Origin: an uncultured Ruminococcus sp.
GTDB lineage: Bacteria > Bacillota > Clostridia > Oscillospirales > Ruminococcaceae
Length of the DNA stretch: 6,572 bases
NCBI GenBank assembly: GCA_937898375.1
Contig: CALEJX010000374.1
Coordinates: forward strand, 1 to 6,572
Direction of reading: 5' to 3'
Notes under the pieces: model-generated
The model's database searches: none
What the model saw: only the letters and a program-made list of their open reading frames with translations
What the model was told of the DNA's origin: nothing
Translations under genes and position numbers: made by a program
Shown: positions 6,232-6,572 of the stretch, in pieces
Layout of the letters: every line of letters starts with the position of its first letter
Numbering within the stretch: the stretch's first letter is position 1

Positions 6232-6474
6232 ATGCGGCTTGATAAATACCTGAAAGTCACTAGACTTATTAAGCGCCGTACCGTTGCAAACGAAGCTTGC
6301 GACGCAGGCAAGGTGCTTGTGAACGACAAGATCGCAAGAGCGTCATATGACGTGAAGGTCGGCGACATTATCACAATAAATATGGGACAGAAGCCAGTCA
6401 AGGTGGAAGTTCTCAATGTCACCGAATATGTGAAAAAAGAAGAAGCAGCCGAGAACTATCGTGTTATCGGCTGA
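6232..6474 (+). CDS. rqcP: RqcP (YabO), S4-domain ribosome quality-control protein
   Basis: The 80-residue protein is essentially a single S4 RNA-binding domain. It matches, from memory, Bacillus subtilis YabO/RqcP across its length: MRLDKYLKVTRLIKRRTVAN (1-20), GKVLVNDKIARASYDVKVGD (26-45), the GQKPVKVEV strand (52-60) and the terminal KKEEAAENY (68-76). RqcP binds the obstructed 50S subunit near helix 69 and the P-site tRNA, stabilising it while RqcH adds C-terminal alanine tails to the stalled peptide; it is the bacterial counterpart of Hsp15-type S4 proteins. The basic cluster Arg2, Lys5, Arg11, Lys14, Arg15, Arg16 is present. It is slightly shorter than YabO (86) at the C-terminus. AAAGGAGG (6219-6226) is five bases before the ATG. 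It follows the hup terminator by 18 bases and is the last rightward gene. RqcH is not in the window. Confidence 0.94.
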   Translation: MRLDKYLKVTRLIKRRTVANEACDAGKVLVNDKIARASYDVKVGDIITINMGQKPVKVEVLNVTEYVKKEEAAENYRVIG

Positions 6475-6475
6475 C

Positions 6476-6515
6476 AAAAAAAGAGGACCGCTCAGTGCGA
6501 TCCTCTTAATTTTTT
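6476..6515. terminator. Bidirectional intrinsic terminator between convergent genes
   Basis: AAGAGGA (6481-6487) pairs perfectly with TCCTCTT (6501-6507). Inside, after a C-A mismatch, CGC pairs with GCG around the loop TCAGT. On the plus strand the stem is followed by AA and six Ts (6510-6515). On the minus strand the A run at 6476-6482 becomes a seven-T tail, so the hairpin can end both rqcP and the leftward gene at the right edge. Confidence 0.88.
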
Positions 6516-6520
6516 ATCTA

Positions 6521-6572
6521 TTATGCGTTTGCGCTCAGGTCATAGTCTGACAGGTCGATATCTGAAAGATCC
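6521..6572 (-). CDS. C-terminal end of an unidentified protein with an acidic repeated tail (partial)
   Basis: Entering from the right edge, the minus-strand frame that ends in TAA (6521-6523) encodes DLSDIDLSDYDLSANA as its last 16 residues. Three consecutive five-residue units (DLSDI, DLSDY, DLSAN) give a regular, acidic end. The stop lies just beyond the bidirectional hairpin, exactly where the end of a convergent gene is expected, and this supports the frame. The period and the D-L-S core recall pentapeptide-repeat proteins, but Ile and Tyr replace the small residue normal before Asp, so this may simply be a low-complexity acidic tail. Nothing can be said about function from 16 residues. 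Confidence 0.6.
   Translation of the reverse strand, partial: DLSDIDLSDYDLSANA

Noticed and set aside
1..6572. A hidden novel defence, mobile or biosynthetic system, or CRISPR array.
   Set aside because: No transposase, integrase, nuclease, repeat array or biosynthetic enzyme set is visible, and nearly every base is accounted for by housekeeping-type genes and short intergenic gaps.

Overview
The window looks like chromosomal DNA from a low-to-moderate-GC Gram-positive anaerobe of the class Clostridia, most likely Ruminococcus or a related Oscillospiraceae genus. This is judged from the protein sequences, the strong AGGAGG-type ribosome binding sites, the SpoVB/MurJ-like - mazG - hup - rqcP gene order (a Firmicutes arrangement) and the style of the intrinsic terminators. 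No database search was possible, so the genus is an inference.

Left half (1-3058, minus strand). Three genes read leftward as one apparent transcription unit: a LysN/KAT-II-like PLP aminotransferase (1865-3058), a small four-helix membrane protein of unknown function (1394-1858), and the first 457 residues of a large FtsX/MacB-type permease with a coiled-coil-rich extracytoplasmic domain (1372 to beyond base 1). Gaps are 6 and 21 bases with no terminator between the genes. A good extended -10 promoter lies upstream of the aminotransferase.

Divergent intergenic region (3059-3281). It separates the leftward unit from a rightward unit and holds the aminotransferase promoter plus short GCAAACT and AATAAAAGC repeats.

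Right half (3282-6474, plus strand). The order is a SpoVB/MurJ-like MOP-superfamily flippase, MazG nucleotide pyrophosphohydrolase, the nucleoid protein HU, and the ribosome quality-control protein RqcP (YabO). mazG has its own good-looking sigma-A-type promoter overlapping the flippase stop codon. HU ends in a strong intrinsic terminator with a UNCG-type tetraloop, and rqcP begins 18 bases beyond it. rqcP is closed by a hairpin with an A tract on one side and a T tract on the other, which looks bidirectional. A convergent minus-strand gene enters from the right edge; only its last 16 codons are visible, encoding an acidic (DLSDx)-type repeated tail.

How the genes may work together. The right-hand genes cover cell-wall or lipid-linked precursor export, nucleotide-pool cleaning, chromosome compaction and rescue of stalled ribosomes; the conserved order probably reflects shared growth-linked expression rather than one pathway. 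The sporulation genes yabP and yabQ that follow rqcP in spore formers are not here, because the cluster stops at the terminator. I see no mobile element, CRISPR array, tRNA or rRNA, and no clear new defence or biosynthetic system. The most useful second looks are the degenerate second MazG domain, the HU-terminator-rqcP arrangement, the unknown four-helix protein in front of the permease, and the repeated acidic tail at the right edge.
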